Part shown: positions 8,056 through 16,896 of the stretch, in pieces | Position numbering within the stretch: the first letter of the stretch is position 1 | Layout: the number at the start of each line of letters is the position of its first letter | DNA from: Flavobacterium sp. Root935 | GTDB taxonomy: Bacteria; Bacteroidota; Bacteroidia; Flavobacteriales; Flavobacteriaceae | Direction of reading: 5' to 3' | Length of the DNA stretch: 64,000 nt | Assembly: GCF_001429295.1 (NCBI RefSeq) | Contig: NZ_LMJL01000012.1 | Span: 1,005,581-1,069,580 of the forward strand | Translations under genes and position numbers: made by a program | The notes under the pieces: generated by a model | Databases searched by the model: none | Seen by the model: only the letters and a program-made list of their open reading frames with translations | What the model was told of the DNA's origin: nothing

Positions 8056-9525
8056 TTAGATTTTAATTCCTATCTTTTTAAAAATTGTATCAATTACATT
8101 ATTGATATCTGGAGAGATTTTAAATTTATAATTCAGATACACATATACAATCGTTACCAAAATAGATTTTAGGGCAATGCTTATTAACTGGAAAAAAGGA
8201 AACTCCCAGAAATAAAATACTAAAAACAATGCGAAAGTTAAAAGTATCGAATAAATTGTCTCTTTGGTAAAAGGATAAAGATGAAGTTTTTTAACCACAA
8301 AAAGTAGTTTTGCCAAGCTATACAAAGTAATAGACAAAAGGGTTGCAAAAGCAGAACCGAAAATTCCGAAAATAGGAATAAAAATCATGTTCAAAACTAT
8401 TGTCAGAACAACTAGCATTAATCCTAAATATAAAACCATTCTGTAATATTTGGTATTGAATATGATGGCATTATTGTTTCCTAAAATCAAATCAAAATAT
8501 TTTGAAAGACCAATCATAAATACAACTGCAATTCCGCCGCTGTATTCCTTTGGAACTAATTCGTACAATTGATTAATATTAACAAAAATACATAGCATTA
8601 CAAATCCGCCGACCATTTGCAGATTTATAGATGTCTTTTTATAAAGCTGGTTTAATTCATCGTGTTTGTTTTCGTGCATCAATTTAGCCGTAATCGGATA
8701 AACGATTTGGTGCATCGCACGGCTTGGAACCGAAATTACCAAAGCAATATAAGTTGCCACAGAATAAAATGCAATGTTATCGATAATCATATATTGATTC
8801 AATATCATTTTATCTCCGTCTAATAGTAAATTAGCGACACTTCCCGACAAAATAATATAAAATGTATAAACGAGTATATCTTTTGTGTTTTTTGGTCTAG
8901 CAATCTGAAAATGCGGTTTTTTTACACTAAAAGCATAAAACATGGTAACTAAAAATGCTAATAAATATAATACTGCAGTTGCATATACAAATCCTTCAAC
9001 ACTGAGTACATTATAGTAAACCGCTATCAATAAGAATAAGGAAAACAATCGTAAACCAATTTCCTTAATAAAATTTCCAAAAACAGAATGCATATGAACA
9101 CGTGCCCAAGCATAAAAAATTTCGAAATACGCCATAGTCAATCCGATAAACGGGATCAACCATACGTAAGTTTTTACAATTGCATTCTTTTTTGACAAAA
9201 AGAACAAAATTTCATCATAGAAACAAAGTCCGATTAATAAGAGCGGAATTATTAATAGAATCGGAAACAAGACCGTAAAAGATAAAAATTGAGATTTTTC
9301 TTCCTCGGTTTTGTATTGAGAATAAAACTTTACTAATGTATTTTGCATTCCAATAGCAAACAAAGGCATTATAACATTTGCACTTGAAGTTATATAGTTA
9401 GTTAAACCATAAAAGGTTGCTCCAAGGAAAATTGGATATAAATAAAGTGTATTAATGGCTCCGATGCCAAAGCCAATATATGTAATTACAGTATTTTTAA
9501 AAGACTGATTTAAGACAATACCCAT
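8056..9525 (-). CDS. Oligosaccharide flippase (Wzx/MATE-like polysaccharide export protein)
   Basis: An integral membrane protein of 489 residues with roughly 12-14 hydrophobic helices and short charged loops. The pattern and the opening (MGIVLNQSFKNTVITYIGFG, then IGAINTLYLYP) fit the polysaccharide_synt/MurJ-Wzx group of lipid-linked oligosaccharide flippases in the MOP superfamily. It would move undecaprenyl-linked glycan units across the inner membrane. It lies 46 bases behind the glycosyltransferase at 9572-10861 on the same strand, which supports a role in surface polysaccharide or glycoprotein glycan assembly. The actual glycan is unknown. Confidence 0.85.
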   Translation of the reverse strand: MGIVLNQSFKNTVITYIGFGIGAINTLYLYPIFLGATFYGLTNYITSSANVIMPLFAIGMQNTLVKFYSQYKTEEEKSQFLSFTVLFPILLIIPLLLIGLCFYDEILFFLSKKNAIVKTYVWLIPFIGLTMAYFEIFYAWARVHMHSVFGNFIKEIGLRLFSLFLLIAVYYNVLSVEGFVYATAVLYLLAFLVTMFYAFSVKKPHFQIARPKNTKDILVYTFYIILSGSVANLLLDGDKMILNQYMIIDNIAFYSVATYIALVISVPSRAMHQIVYPITAKLMHENKHDELNQLYKKTSINLQMVGGFVMLCIFVNINQLYELVPKEYSGGIAVVFMIGLSKYFDLILGNNNAIIFNTKYYRMVLYLGLMLVVLTIVLNMIFIPIFGIFGSAFATLLSITLYSLAKLLFVVKKLHLYPFTKETIYSILLTFALFLVFYFWEFPFFQLISIALKSILVTIVYVYLNYKFKISPDINNVIDTIFKKIGIKI

Positions 9526-9571
9526 GTTTGGATTTCTGAATTTAGATTTTTAGATTTTAGATTTTTACAAT
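9526..9571. repeat. Degenerate TTTAGATTTT repeats
   Basis: The gap between flippase and glycosyltransferase holds three imperfect copies of TTTAGATTTT. The complementary form (AATCTAAAATC) recurs at about 34423-34452 and related text at 51473-51512. Confidence 0.5.
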
Positions 9572-10861
9572 CTATGATTTACTAATCAGCTGTGCTAACT
9601 GTTTGGTTAAATTTTTTCTGGAATATTGCTGTAAACCAATTCCGTGTGCTTGTAATTTCCCTTCCAAAAACTGATTAAAAAAGTCCAAAATTACACTTTT
9701 TAACTTCGCTTTTTCAGAATAATCAAAAAATACTCCTGTATTGGTCTGCGTCACAATATCTGCAAAGTCAGAACCTTGCGGTCCGATAGCGATAATTGGA
9801 CGATTTGAAACCATGTATTCGAATAATTTTCCAGGAATAATGCTTTTAGTATCTTCAGAATTAATCTCTATTAAAAGTAAAACCTGAGATTTTCTTTGAT
9901 GTGCAACTGCTTCCTGATGGGAGACATAACCCAGCAAATTTAAATAATCATTTAATTGATGGTCTTTTATTGCGTCTAGCACTTCCTGGCTTACTGCACC
10001 AATAAGTTTGATTTCTAAATGTGATTTAAACTCTGGAACTTCTTTTAGCAACTCAACCAAAACCTCCCACAAAAATGGCGGATTTCTGTCTGATAAAAAA
10101 GAACCTATATGAGCTAAACTAAATTTACTGTCTAAAGTCTGTTTTTCGACAGTTTCGACATCATAACCATTTGTAATTACTGTAATTGGCTTGTTGGTAA
10201 TAGCCTCAAACTCTGTTTTTGTGGTTTTGCTTGTTACAATAATTTCATCAGCAGAATTAAGGACTTTATGCTCTAGACTTTTATGCTTTTTTTCAGCGTA
10301 AGAAGATAAGCGAAGTGCTTTATGATAACCAATCGTTGTCCAGGGATCACGAAAATCGGCAAACCATTTTACTTTTAATTTCTGCTGTAATTCTAAACCA
10401 ATTAAATGTAAACTATGTGGCGGACCAGAAGTTACAATGGTATCGATATTATTCTCCTGAATGTATTTTTCAAGATAAGACACTGATGGTTTTACCCAAA
10501 AAACGCGGGCATCTGGAATAAAAAGATTTCCTCGAACCCAGAGAAAGGTCTTATCTAAAAATGTCTGTTTTTTCTTTTGCGGAAAGATACCAGAACTAAT
10601 TTTTTTAGTTTTATTTTTTGAAAAAACAGAAGCCAATTGGTATGGCTCCCATATTTTATTCTTTAGAACAATTACTTTGTCTGATATTTCACTGACCAAA
10701 CCTTCGTCAACAATTGGATATGTAGGGTTTTCTGGAACATAAACTATTGGCTGCACATCAAATTCTGGTAAATATTTCACAAATTTCAACCAGCGTTGCA
10801 CACCAGGTCCACCAGCGGGCGGAAAGTAATAGGTAATTATTAAGAGCTTTTTTTGTTCCAT
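9572..10861 (-). CDS. Glycosyltransferase, GT4-like
   Basis: A 429-residue GT-B fold transferase. The N-terminus LLIITYYFPPAGGPGVQRWL is the typical acceptor-domain opening of family 4-like enzymes (glycine-rich loop after the first strand). The C-terminal half carries the nucleotide-sugar side with HIGSFLSDRNPP, LLGYVSHQEA and SIIPGKLFEYMVSNRPIIAIGP, the last being the E-x7-E-like region of retaining GT4 enzymes in which FEYM supplies a conserved Glu. No signal peptide; likely cytoplasmic and membrane-associated. It sits between the flippase and a YfhO-type protein, so it probably adds a sugar to a lipid-linked surface glycan. Donor and acceptor are unknown. Confidence 0.88.
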   Translation of the reverse strand: MEQKKLLIITYYFPPAGGPGVQRWLKFVKYLPEFDVQPIVYVPENPTYPIVDEGLVSEISDKVIVLKNKIWEPYQLASVFSKNKTKKISSGIFPQKKKQTFLDKTFLWVRGNLFIPDARVFWVKPSVSYLEKYIQENNIDTIVTSGPPHSLHLIGLELQQKLKVKWFADFRDPWTTIGYHKALRLSSYAEKKHKSLEHKVLNSADEIIVTSKTTKTEFEAITNKPITVITNGYDVETVEKQTLDSKFSLAHIGSFLSDRNPPFLWEVLVELLKEVPEFKSHLEIKLIGAVSQEVLDAIKDHQLNDYLNLLGYVSHQEAVAHQRKSQVLLLIEINSEDTKSIIPGKLFEYMVSNRPIIAIGPQGSDFADIVTQTNTGVFFDYSEKAKLKSVILDFFNQFLEGKLQAHGIGLQQYSRKNLTKQLAQLISKS

Positions 10862-10925
10862 TTAGGATTTATTCAGTTCCACAGAGATTCACAAAGTATC
10901 CACTAAGTGTCACAAAGATTTTAAA
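10862..10925. repeat. Degenerate CACAAAG repeats
   Basis: The gap contains CACAGAGATTCACAAAG and CACTAAGTGTCACAAAG, imperfect copies of a unit class also seen at the window start and at about 58985-59063. Confidence 0.5.
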
Positions 10926-13379
10926 TTATTTTTGAGTATCTCCGCTATTACTTTTTGAATCTTTACGAAATTTTTCAAAATAAATTCCTCCAGCTAAAAG
11001 CAGTAACATTCCAATTGAACTAATCAAAGTAATTGTTCCTCCAGTTTTAATAACTTGAGGTTCAAATTTAAACTCTATAGTATGTTTTCCTTGAGGAATT
11101 TCCATTGCTCTTAAAACATAATCTACAGGAAAATGATCTGTCAATTTACCATCTACATAAGCATTCCAGCCATTTTTATAGTACATCTCAGAGAATACAG
11201 CTAAGCCATCTCCTTTATTTTCAGATTTGTATTTGATGTAATTCGGCTTATAAGTAACTACTTTTATTGTTCCTGTTGTATCCCAAGCTTTCTTTAAACG
11301 AGCGTTTTTAAATTTACCTTCATGTTCATGAACATTAAAAACTGCGACTTTTTTAGTATTTAAACTATTAAGCGCTTTCATGACATCGTCTGCTTTGTTG
11401 ACCAATTTTACAGAACCTACAAACCAAGCGTTTCCGTTAGCATCTGGATTTTGAGTCGGAATCTGGTTTCCTTCTTTATCCACTTGAATTACATACTTAA
11501 CATTTAGCATATTAAGCACTTCTAAATTATTCTTAGCAATTTGGTAATCATACAACTGCTGCATTCTTCTAGGCCTTACGGCACTGTATCCTCCAATTGT
11601 TTTATGGAAATATGAAGATCTTCCTTGTAATTGCCCTTGAAGATCAAAAACACGGTAAATTGATGTATCTTTTAAAATTTGAGAATCGGCAGGTGTTTCT
11701 TGAAAAGGCGCAGCAATTTGAACTGGGCTTACAAAATCTTTAGCCGAAACATATTTTTTGTCCACAAAAAACAAATCGAAAATCATCACGATTCCAACTA
11801 TTATTAAAGTTGTTGTCTGTGAAAATTTATTTTTAATAAACATCCAAAGAATTACAAAAGTAACTACGATTAAAAATCCAGATCTTAATAAATCTGCGTA
11901 ATACATTGTCATTCTGTCTTCTTTCAGCGCATCAACAAATTCTGGTCCGTAGCTTTCTAGGAAATATTGGTCGCTTGCTCCTGTAAAATGGAAAAAGCCT
12001 TTAGCAACGAGCAAAATAACTAGAATTCCTAAACCAAAAACTCCTGTTTGAACTAATGCTTTTTGCTGCAATTTCGGTTCATCTTTAGCTTTAAAAAAGG
12101 ATTGTAAACCCATAACAGCCAGAACAGGAAAACACAGCTCTAATATGACTTGAATAGAAGAAACGGCTCTAAACTTATCGTACATTGGAACATACTCTAT
12201 GAAAAAATTTGTCAGTAATGAGAAATTTTTTCCCCAAGAAAGTACGAGTGTAAATAAAGCTCCTGCTAAAAACACGTATTTGATTTTTCTTTCGTCGATA
12301 AACAACGCTAAAACTGCCAAAAAGAACACTACTGCTCCAATATAGGCTGGTGCAGAAACTATTGGCTGATCTCCCCAGTAAGTAGGCATTGCTGAAACAA
12401 AATCTTGTGCTTGACTGGCTGGTACGCCTTTTTCCAGCATGAATTCATACATTCGGCTGTCTGTACCTACATTTTCATGGCTTGAACCTCCAAAAATACG
12501 AGGAGCAATTAAGTTCAAACTTTCCGCAATACCATAACTATATTCTGTAATATAATCCGTTGTCATTGACGCAGTGGTTTCATTTTTAGATCCATCTGGA
12601 TTAAAAGTCAACTCACTTTTGTCTCTGATACTATATTTTGCGTATTCGCTAGTTGCTAATAAATTTCCTGCATTGGCTCCAATTGCAAAAATCCCCGCAA
12701 CAATCAAAGTACCAATTGAAATTAAAAGCGGCTTATATTCTTTATTTTTAATGAAATCAAAAGCAAAATAACCTGAAAGTATCAATAAGAAAATCAATAA
12801 ATAATAGGTCATTTGGAAGTGGTTGGCATTAATTTCTAATGCCACTGCAAACATGGTGAGCAAACCTCCCCAGACATATTTTTTCTGAAAGACGAGTATA
12901 AAACCAGCAATTACCAAAGGCATATACGCAATAGCGTGAGCTTTAGCATTGTGTCCAACTCCTAAAATAATGATTAAATAAGTAGAAAAACCAAACGCAA
13001 TGGCTCCAATAAAAGCTTTTAAAGGATCGGTTTTTAAAACTAATAACAAACCATAAAAACCAAGAAAATATAAAAATAAATAATCTGCAGGACGTGGCAG
13101 AAAACGCAGTACATCATCTATCTTTCCAACAAAATCATTTGGATAATTTGCTCCAAGCTGATAAGTAGGCATACCACCAAAAGCTGAATTTGTCCAATAA
13201 GGTTCAGCATTTTCCACAGCTCTAAAGTCATTTTGCTCCTTTGCCATTCCGGTGTATTGAGCAATATCAGATTGGAAAATTTGTTTTCCTTGCAGAACTG
13301 GATAAAAATAAATTAATGATACAAGGATAAAGCCCAGTACAACAAGGGCGTGCGGATAGAACTTATTTACTATTTTCAA
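10926..13379 (-). CDS. YfhO family multi-pass membrane protein
   Basis: An 817-residue inner-membrane protein with many hydrophobic helices in the first 560 residues, a soluble extracytoplasmic domain (about 570-780) and a last helix near the C-terminus (GGTITLISSIGMLLLLAGGIYF, given here as GGTITLISSIGMLL). The layout and phrases such as YPVLQGKQIFQSDI and GWNAYVDGKLTDHFPVDYVLRAMEIPQGKHTIEF (quoted in part: GWNAYVDGK, MEIPQGKHTIEF) are those of the YfhO family, GT-C-like proteins linked in Gram-positives to glycosylation of lipoteichoic acid. In Bacteroidota the substrate is not established. It is 64 bases upstream of the GT4 gene on the same strand and fits a glycan-modifying role. Confidence 0.88.
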   Translation of the reverse strand: MKIVNKFYPHALVVLGFILVSLIYFYPVLQGKQIFQSDIAQYTGMAKEQNDFRAVENAEPYWTNSAFGGMPTYQLGANYPNDFVGKIDDVLRFLPRPADYLFLYFLGFYGLLLVLKTDPLKAFIGAIAFGFSTYLIIILGVGHNAKAHAIAYMPLVIAGFILVFQKKYVWGGLLTMFAVALEINANHFQMTYYLLIFLLILSGYFAFDFIKNKEYKPLLISIGTLIVAGIFAIGANAGNLLATSEYAKYSIRDKSELTFNPDGSKNETTASMTTDYITEYSYGIAESLNLIAPRIFGGSSHENVGTDSRMYEFMLEKGVPASQAQDFVSAMPTYWGDQPIVSAPAYIGAVVFFLAVLALFIDERKIKYVFLAGALFTLVLSWGKNFSLLTNFFIEYVPMYDKFRAVSSIQVILELCFPVLAVMGLQSFFKAKDEPKLQQKALVQTGVFGLGILVILLVAKGFFHFTGASDQYFLESYGPEFVDALKEDRMTMYYADLLRSGFLIVVTFVILWMFIKNKFSQTTTLIIVGIVMIFDLFFVDKKYVSAKDFVSPVQIAAPFQETPADSQILKDTSIYRVFDLQGQLQGRSSYFHKTIGGYSAVRPRRMQQLYDYQIAKNNLEVLNMLNVKYVIQVDKEGNQIPTQNPDANGNAWFVGSVKLVNKADDVMKALNSLNTKKVAVFNVHEHEGKFKNARLKKAWDTTGTIKVVTYKPNYIKYKSENKGDGLAVFSEMYYKNGWNAYVDGKLTDHFPVDYVLRAMEIPQGKHTIEFKFEPQVIKTGGTITLISSIGMLLLLAGGIYFEKFRKDSKSNSGDTQK

Positions 13380-13427
13380 TTTTGGCTGGTTTGGGTTAAA
13401 ATGATCCTAAATTTTCAGGACACAAAT

Positions 13428-13709
13428 CTAATCTATTTCTTCGTAATCAACATACTCTCCCACTTTTTTGGTTTCGCGCGGGTTTTTAGCATTTGCAGTA
13501 TTAATAATTATTTCGTCTTTAGTATTGTTATTATTATTCTGCCAAGTATTGCTTTGATATTGCTGTTGTCTCTGAAAATTTTGACTTGCGTTTTCAACAG
13601 CCTTTTTCACCAAAACTGGTAAAAAGATTCTAGCTAAGAATTTAAAAATGTAATAAAAGGCAATAATGCCAATAATTAATCTTAAACCTGAAAATGATGC
13701 TTCTTGCAT
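13428..13709 (-). CDS. DUF4834 family small membrane protein
   Basis: A 93-residue protein starting at 13709 with MQEASFSGLRLIIGIIAFYY; an upstream in-frame ATG at 13793 would add 28 residues that look untranslated. It has one N-terminal membrane segment with FKFLARIFLPVLVKKAVE, a Gln/Asn-rich middle (QRQQQYQSNTWQNNNNN) and an acidic tail ending KVGEYVDYEEID. This order and the tail motif fit DUF4834, a Bacteroidota family without known function. It lies 48 bases upstream of yfhO on the same strand and is divergent from the outer-membrane protein gene. Confidence 0.8.
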   Translation of the reverse strand: MQEASFSGLRLIIGIIAFYYIFKFLARIFLPVLVKKAVENASQNFQRQQQYQSNTWQNNNNNTKDEIIINTANAKNPRETKKVGEYVDYEEID

Positions 13710-13788
13710 AACTGTAAAATTTTTTCCAAAATTAATAAATCCGTTGTTTAAAAATAAAATATGAATCTTAAATAAATAATAAAATATG

Positions 13789-13796
13789 TACATTTG
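13789..13796 (+). promoter_or_regulatory. Candidate -7 box for the outer-membrane protein gene
   Basis: TACATTTG is an exact TAnnTTTG match, 37 bases before the ATG at 13833, with TTA rather than TTG at the -33 position. Confidence 0.4.
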
Positions 13797-13832
13797 ATAT
13801 GCGTTATTATATTTTAATCCAAAAAAAATTAT

Positions 13833-14798
13833 ATGTTCAAAATTAAAAACTTACTTGCCCCGGTACTTTTTTTTATTCCACAATTGTTTTTTGCACAATA
13901 TACTGATGTCATCAACTCAAATCGCCCAGGCGAAACTATGTCCGCATACGGTGTTGGAAAATCAGTAATCCAAGCCGAATTAGGAGTTTACGGCATCAAG
14001 GAAAAACATGATCTATTAAATTATGATGCCAGCGGTTTTGGAACCGACTTTTCGCTTAGATACGGTGCTTTTTTTGAACAATTAGAATTTGTTCTTGATG
14101 TTCAATATCAAATGGAAAATTTTGACACTCCATTTACCAGCTACAAAAAAAATAATTTCAGGCAGACTGTCTTAGGTGCCAAATATCTTATTTACGATCC
14201 TTACAAAAATAAAAGAGAAGTAAACATCTACAGCTATAAAGCCAATCATAGTTTTAATTGGCGTGAATTAATCCCGGCAGTTTCTATATTTGCAGGAGCA
14301 AATTTTGTTGGGGCTGATAATCCATATTATTTCTCTCCTGATGGAGCGATTTCCCCAAAAGTTTCTTTGATTACCCAAAACTTATTTGGAGGAGGAAAAT
14401 GGGTTTTTGTAACCAATATTATTGCTGATTATATTGGAACTGATTATCCAAGTTACGGATATGTATTAACTTTGACACACGGATTTAACGAAAAATGGTC
14501 TGGTTTTGTTGAAAATCAAGGCTATAAAAGTGATTTTTACAGCGATGCAATTGTTCGAGGCGGAGCTGCTTATCTTCTTTCTCCAAACATGCAGGTTGAT
14601 GCCTCTATAAGTACTAACTTTAAGAATACACCGTCTGTTTTATATGGAGGAGTGGGAATATCATGGCGTTATGATGGATGGTACAAAGATAAACAAGCAT
14701 TAAATAAAGCTCAGGAAAAAGCAAAGAAGAATCCTGAAAATGAAAAAAATGTGGATTACCAAGAAAAAGAAAGAAGACGTAAAGCTAAATACGAATAA
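13833..14798 (+). CDS. Outer-membrane beta-barrel protein, transporter-like
   Basis: A 321-residue protein with a signal peptide (LLAPVLFFIPQLFFAQYTDV, cleavage probably before Gln). The mature part alternates polar and aromatic residues in the manner of beta-barrel strands, with NRPGETMSAYGVGKSVIQAE near the start, which resembles proteins labelled transporter or MetA-pathway-of-phenol-degradation family in Bacteroidota. The last 40 residues are charged (KAQEKAKKNPENEKN and so on). The aromatic-catabolism label should not be taken literally here. Transcribed alone from a -7 box at 13789; a GNAT gene follows 45 bases downstream. The substrate is unknown. Confidence 0.65.
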   Translation: MFKIKNLLAPVLFFIPQLFFAQYTDVINSNRPGETMSAYGVGKSVIQAELGVYGIKEKHDLLNYDASGFGTDFSLRYGAFFEQLEFVLDVQYQMENFDTPFTSYKKNNFRQTVLGAKYLIYDPYKNKREVNIYSYKANHSFNWRELIPAVSIFAGANFVGADNPYYFSPDGAISPKVSLITQNLFGGGKWVFVTNIIADYIGTDYPSYGYVLTLTHGFNEKWSGFVENQGYKSDFYSDAIVRGGAAYLLSPNMQVDASISTNFKNTPSVLYGGVGISWRYDGWYKDKQALNKAQEKAKKNPENEKNVDYQEKERRRKAKYE

Positions 14799-14843
14799 AA
14801 TAATAACACAACTCAACTAAAAGAGACTCTCAATACCACTTGA

Positions 14844-15962
14844 ATGATTACAATTAAAGAAGCCAAAAGCAAAAAAGAATTAACCGAATACATTAAATTT
14901 CCTTTCTCATTATACAAGGATAATCCGTATTGGGTACCGCCAATTATTGCAGACGAATTGGAATCTTTTGATAAAACCAAAAATCCAGCTTTTGACAATG
15001 CTGAAGCTTATTTTTATTTGGCTTACAAAGACAATAAAATTGTTGGTCGTATCACTGCTATTATCAATTGGTCTGAAGTTAACAATCAGCATAAGAGAAA
15101 AGTACGTTTTGGCTGGTTTGATGTAATTGATGATATTGAAGTAACAAAAGCTTTGCTTGAAAAGGTTTTTGAATTAGGAAGAAGTCATAATTTAGAACAT
15201 GCAGAAGGCCCAATGGGGTTTTCTAATCTCGACAAGGTTGGCCTTCTGACAGAAGGTTACGATCAAGTCGGGACAATGATTACCTGGTACAATCATCCTT
15301 ATTATGTAACTCATTTAGAGCAGTTAGGTTTTCAAGTTGAGAAACAATATATCGAGAGTATATTTCCTTTTTCGAATGTAAAACCGGAGTTTTTCTTAAA
15401 AGCACAGGCTTTAATTAAAAAACGTTACGAACTGCGAGCACTTAATTTTACTAAGACAAAAGACATTATGCCTCACGTAGACAAAATGTTTGATTTGTTT
15501 AATGAAACATATGCCAACCTTGCATCGTTTGTAGCAATTTCAGACGTTCAAAAAGAATATTTTAAAAAGAAATATATCAGTTTTATCAATCCGGAATATA
15601 TAAAATTCGTTGTTGACAAAGATGACAATTTAGTGGCCTTTAGTATTGTAATGCCAAGTTTTACAGAAGCTTTACAAAAAATAAAAGGTAAATTATTTCC
15701 GTTTGGTTTTTTACAATTATTGAAAGCCAAAAAACATAGTAAAGATGTTGTTTTTTACCTAATCGGAGTTCATCCTGATTATCAAAACAAGGGGGTTACG
15801 GCAATTATTTTTGATGAATATTATAAAACATTTTCAGAAAAAGGAATTCGAAATTGTATTAGAACTCCAGAGTTATTAGAGAACAATGCGATTCATTTGC
15901 TTTGGAAAAACTTTGATCCAGTTATTCACTGTCAGAGAAAGACTTATTTGAAGAATCTTTAA
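14844..15962 (+). CDS. GNAT-fold acetyltransferase-like protein
   Basis: A 372-residue cytoplasmic protein. The N-terminal half contains a GNAT-like core (FYLAYKDNKIVGRITAIINW) and the C-terminal part a second one (DVVFYLIGVHPDYQNKGVTAIIF), where the HPDYQNKGV stretch matches the acetyl-CoA pyrophosphate-binding loop (Q/RxxGxG/A) only loosely. The family is common in Bacteroidota and annotated simply as GNAT N-acetyltransferase. The acceptor is unknown. It may share a transcript with the zinc-ribbon gene 42 bases downstream. Confidence 0.75.
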   Translation: MITIKEAKSKKELTEYIKFPFSLYKDNPYWVPPIIADELESFDKTKNPAFDNAEAYFYLAYKDNKIVGRITAIINWSEVNNQHKRKVRFGWFDVIDDIEVTKALLEKVFELGRSHNLEHAEGPMGFSNLDKVGLLTEGYDQVGTMITWYNHPYYVTHLEQLGFQVEKQYIESIFPFSNVKPEFFLKAQALIKKRYELRALNFTKTKDIMPHVDKMFDLFNETYANLASFVAISDVQKEYFKKKYISFINPEYIKFVVDKDDNLVAFSIVMPSFTEALQKIKGKLFPFGFLQLLKAKKHSKDVVFYLIGVHPDYQNKGVTAIIFDEYYKTFSEKGIRNCIRTPELLENNAIHLLWKNFDPVIHCQRKTYLKNL

Positions 15963-16004
15963 TTAGTTTTCAGTCGCAGTTTTAAGTGTTCAGTTTAGTA
16001 CAAT

Positions 16005-16220
16005 ATGGTTTTAGATAAGTACTCAATAAAAATTTGTGAAGAATGTAAAAGTCAATTTTACGAAAAATCATCTCAAATGAAGAATTTATGTCCTGAATGT
16101 GCTCATCAATTGTATGGTTATAAAAATTGTAAACATGAATTTAATAATCATCGTTGCTCAAAGTGTTATTGGAACGGAAATTCGAGCGATTATATAGACA
16201 AACTTAAGACTAAAAACTAA
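16005..16220 (+). CDS. Small zinc-ribbon-like protein
   Basis: A 71-residue protein with eight cysteines and histidines placed as metal ligands: CEECKSQFY near residues 11-14, CPECAHQLYGY near 29-32, then CKHEFNNHRCSKCYW. Two CxxC pairs followed by C-x-H and CxxC suggest two small zinc ribbons. There is no enzymatic motif. It may bind nucleic acid or protein. It follows the GNAT gene on the same strand and is closed by a strong terminator. The family is not recognised. Confidence 0.7.
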   Translation: MVLDKYSIKICEECKSQFYEKSSQMKNLCPECAHQLYGYKNCKHEFNNHRCSKCYWNGNSSDYIDKLKTKN

Positions 16221-16235
16221 TCCTAATTACAATAA

Positions 16236-16270
16236 AAAAATCCATTCGCCCCCAAACGAATGGATTTTTA
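16236..16270. terminator. Bidirectional terminator
   Basis: A perfect 13-bp stem, AAAAATCCATTCG (16236-16248) with CGAATGGATTTTT (16257-16269), and an 8-nt loop. It lies between the convergent zinc-ribbon and lipoprotein genes. Its stem is the same as that of the hairpin at 16826-16859. Confidence 0.88.
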
Positions 16271-16291
16271 CATTAAAGCACTCTTGTTTAT

Positions 16292-16777
16292 TTACTCTAC
16301 TTTACAATCTACTTTTGTCAATGTATTTTTTGCGTCAAATTTTAATTTTGATTTATCTTTAAAAGAAACTTTATCGTTTGCTGTTACTACATCGCCGTAT
16401 CCTTCAATAAAAGTACCATCTTTTTGTAAAAAAGCAACCTCTCTAACAGATGAAGCTCCTTCAGAACTAAAGGTATAATCGGCAATTAAAGTATCGCCTT
16501 TCATATTACCTATCAATGTTCCTTCATTTTTATCTTTTCCTACTAAGTTGTAGCTTAGTTTCCCGTTTACTTCTTGATGTGAGTTTACATTAAAACTCAT
16601 TTCAATAATACTTCCATTAGCTCTCCACGCATAGCATTGATCACCAGCTGGTTCTACAATCTCTGCTTCTTTTGGCGGGCTTGGTGCTATTTGTACTGGC
16701 TCTGTCGTTGTAGTTTCTTTTTTACAAGATACAAGAACCGTCAAAATAAGGGTTGTTAGTATTAATACTTTTTTCAT
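16292..16777 (-). CDS. Lipoprotein of unknown function
   Basis: A 161-residue lipoprotein starting at 16777 (MKKVLILTTLILTVLVSCKK); a longer open frame upstream runs through the flanking terminator and is not used. The lipobox is LVSC. After a Thr/Pro/Glu-rich linker comes a compact domain with GDQCYAWRANGSIIEMSFN, then LSYNLVGKDKNEGTLIGNM and IADYTFSSEGASSVREVAF, a pattern of short beta strands seen in small periplasmic lipoproteins of Bacteroidota. No catalytic motif. It is a single gene bracketed by two nearly identical hairpins. Confidence 0.75.
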   Translation of the reverse strand: MKKVLILTTLILTVLVSCKKETTTTEPVQIAPSPPKEAEIVEPAGDQCYAWRANGSIIEMSFNVNSHQEVNGKLSYNLVGKDKNEGTLIGNMKGDTLIADYTFSSEGASSVREVAFLQKDGTFIEGYGDVVTANDKVSFKDKSKLKFDAKNTLTKVDCKVE

Positions 16778-16825
16778 AATTGTTATTTTTATTTTGTGAT
16801 TATGATATAAAGTTACCTTAAATAA

Positions 16826-16860
16826 AAAAAAATCCATTCGCATAACGAATGGATTTTTTA
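16826..16860. terminator. Bidirectional terminator after the aminotransferase-like gene
   Basis: AAAAATCCATTCG is followed by the loop CATAA and CGAATGGATTTTTT. On the minus strand it ends the 16897-18156 gene. The 13-bp stem is identical to that at 16236-16269. Confidence 0.85.
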
Positions 16861-16896
16861 CATAATTCCCACCTAAGGAAATTCTATTTCTGGTAA

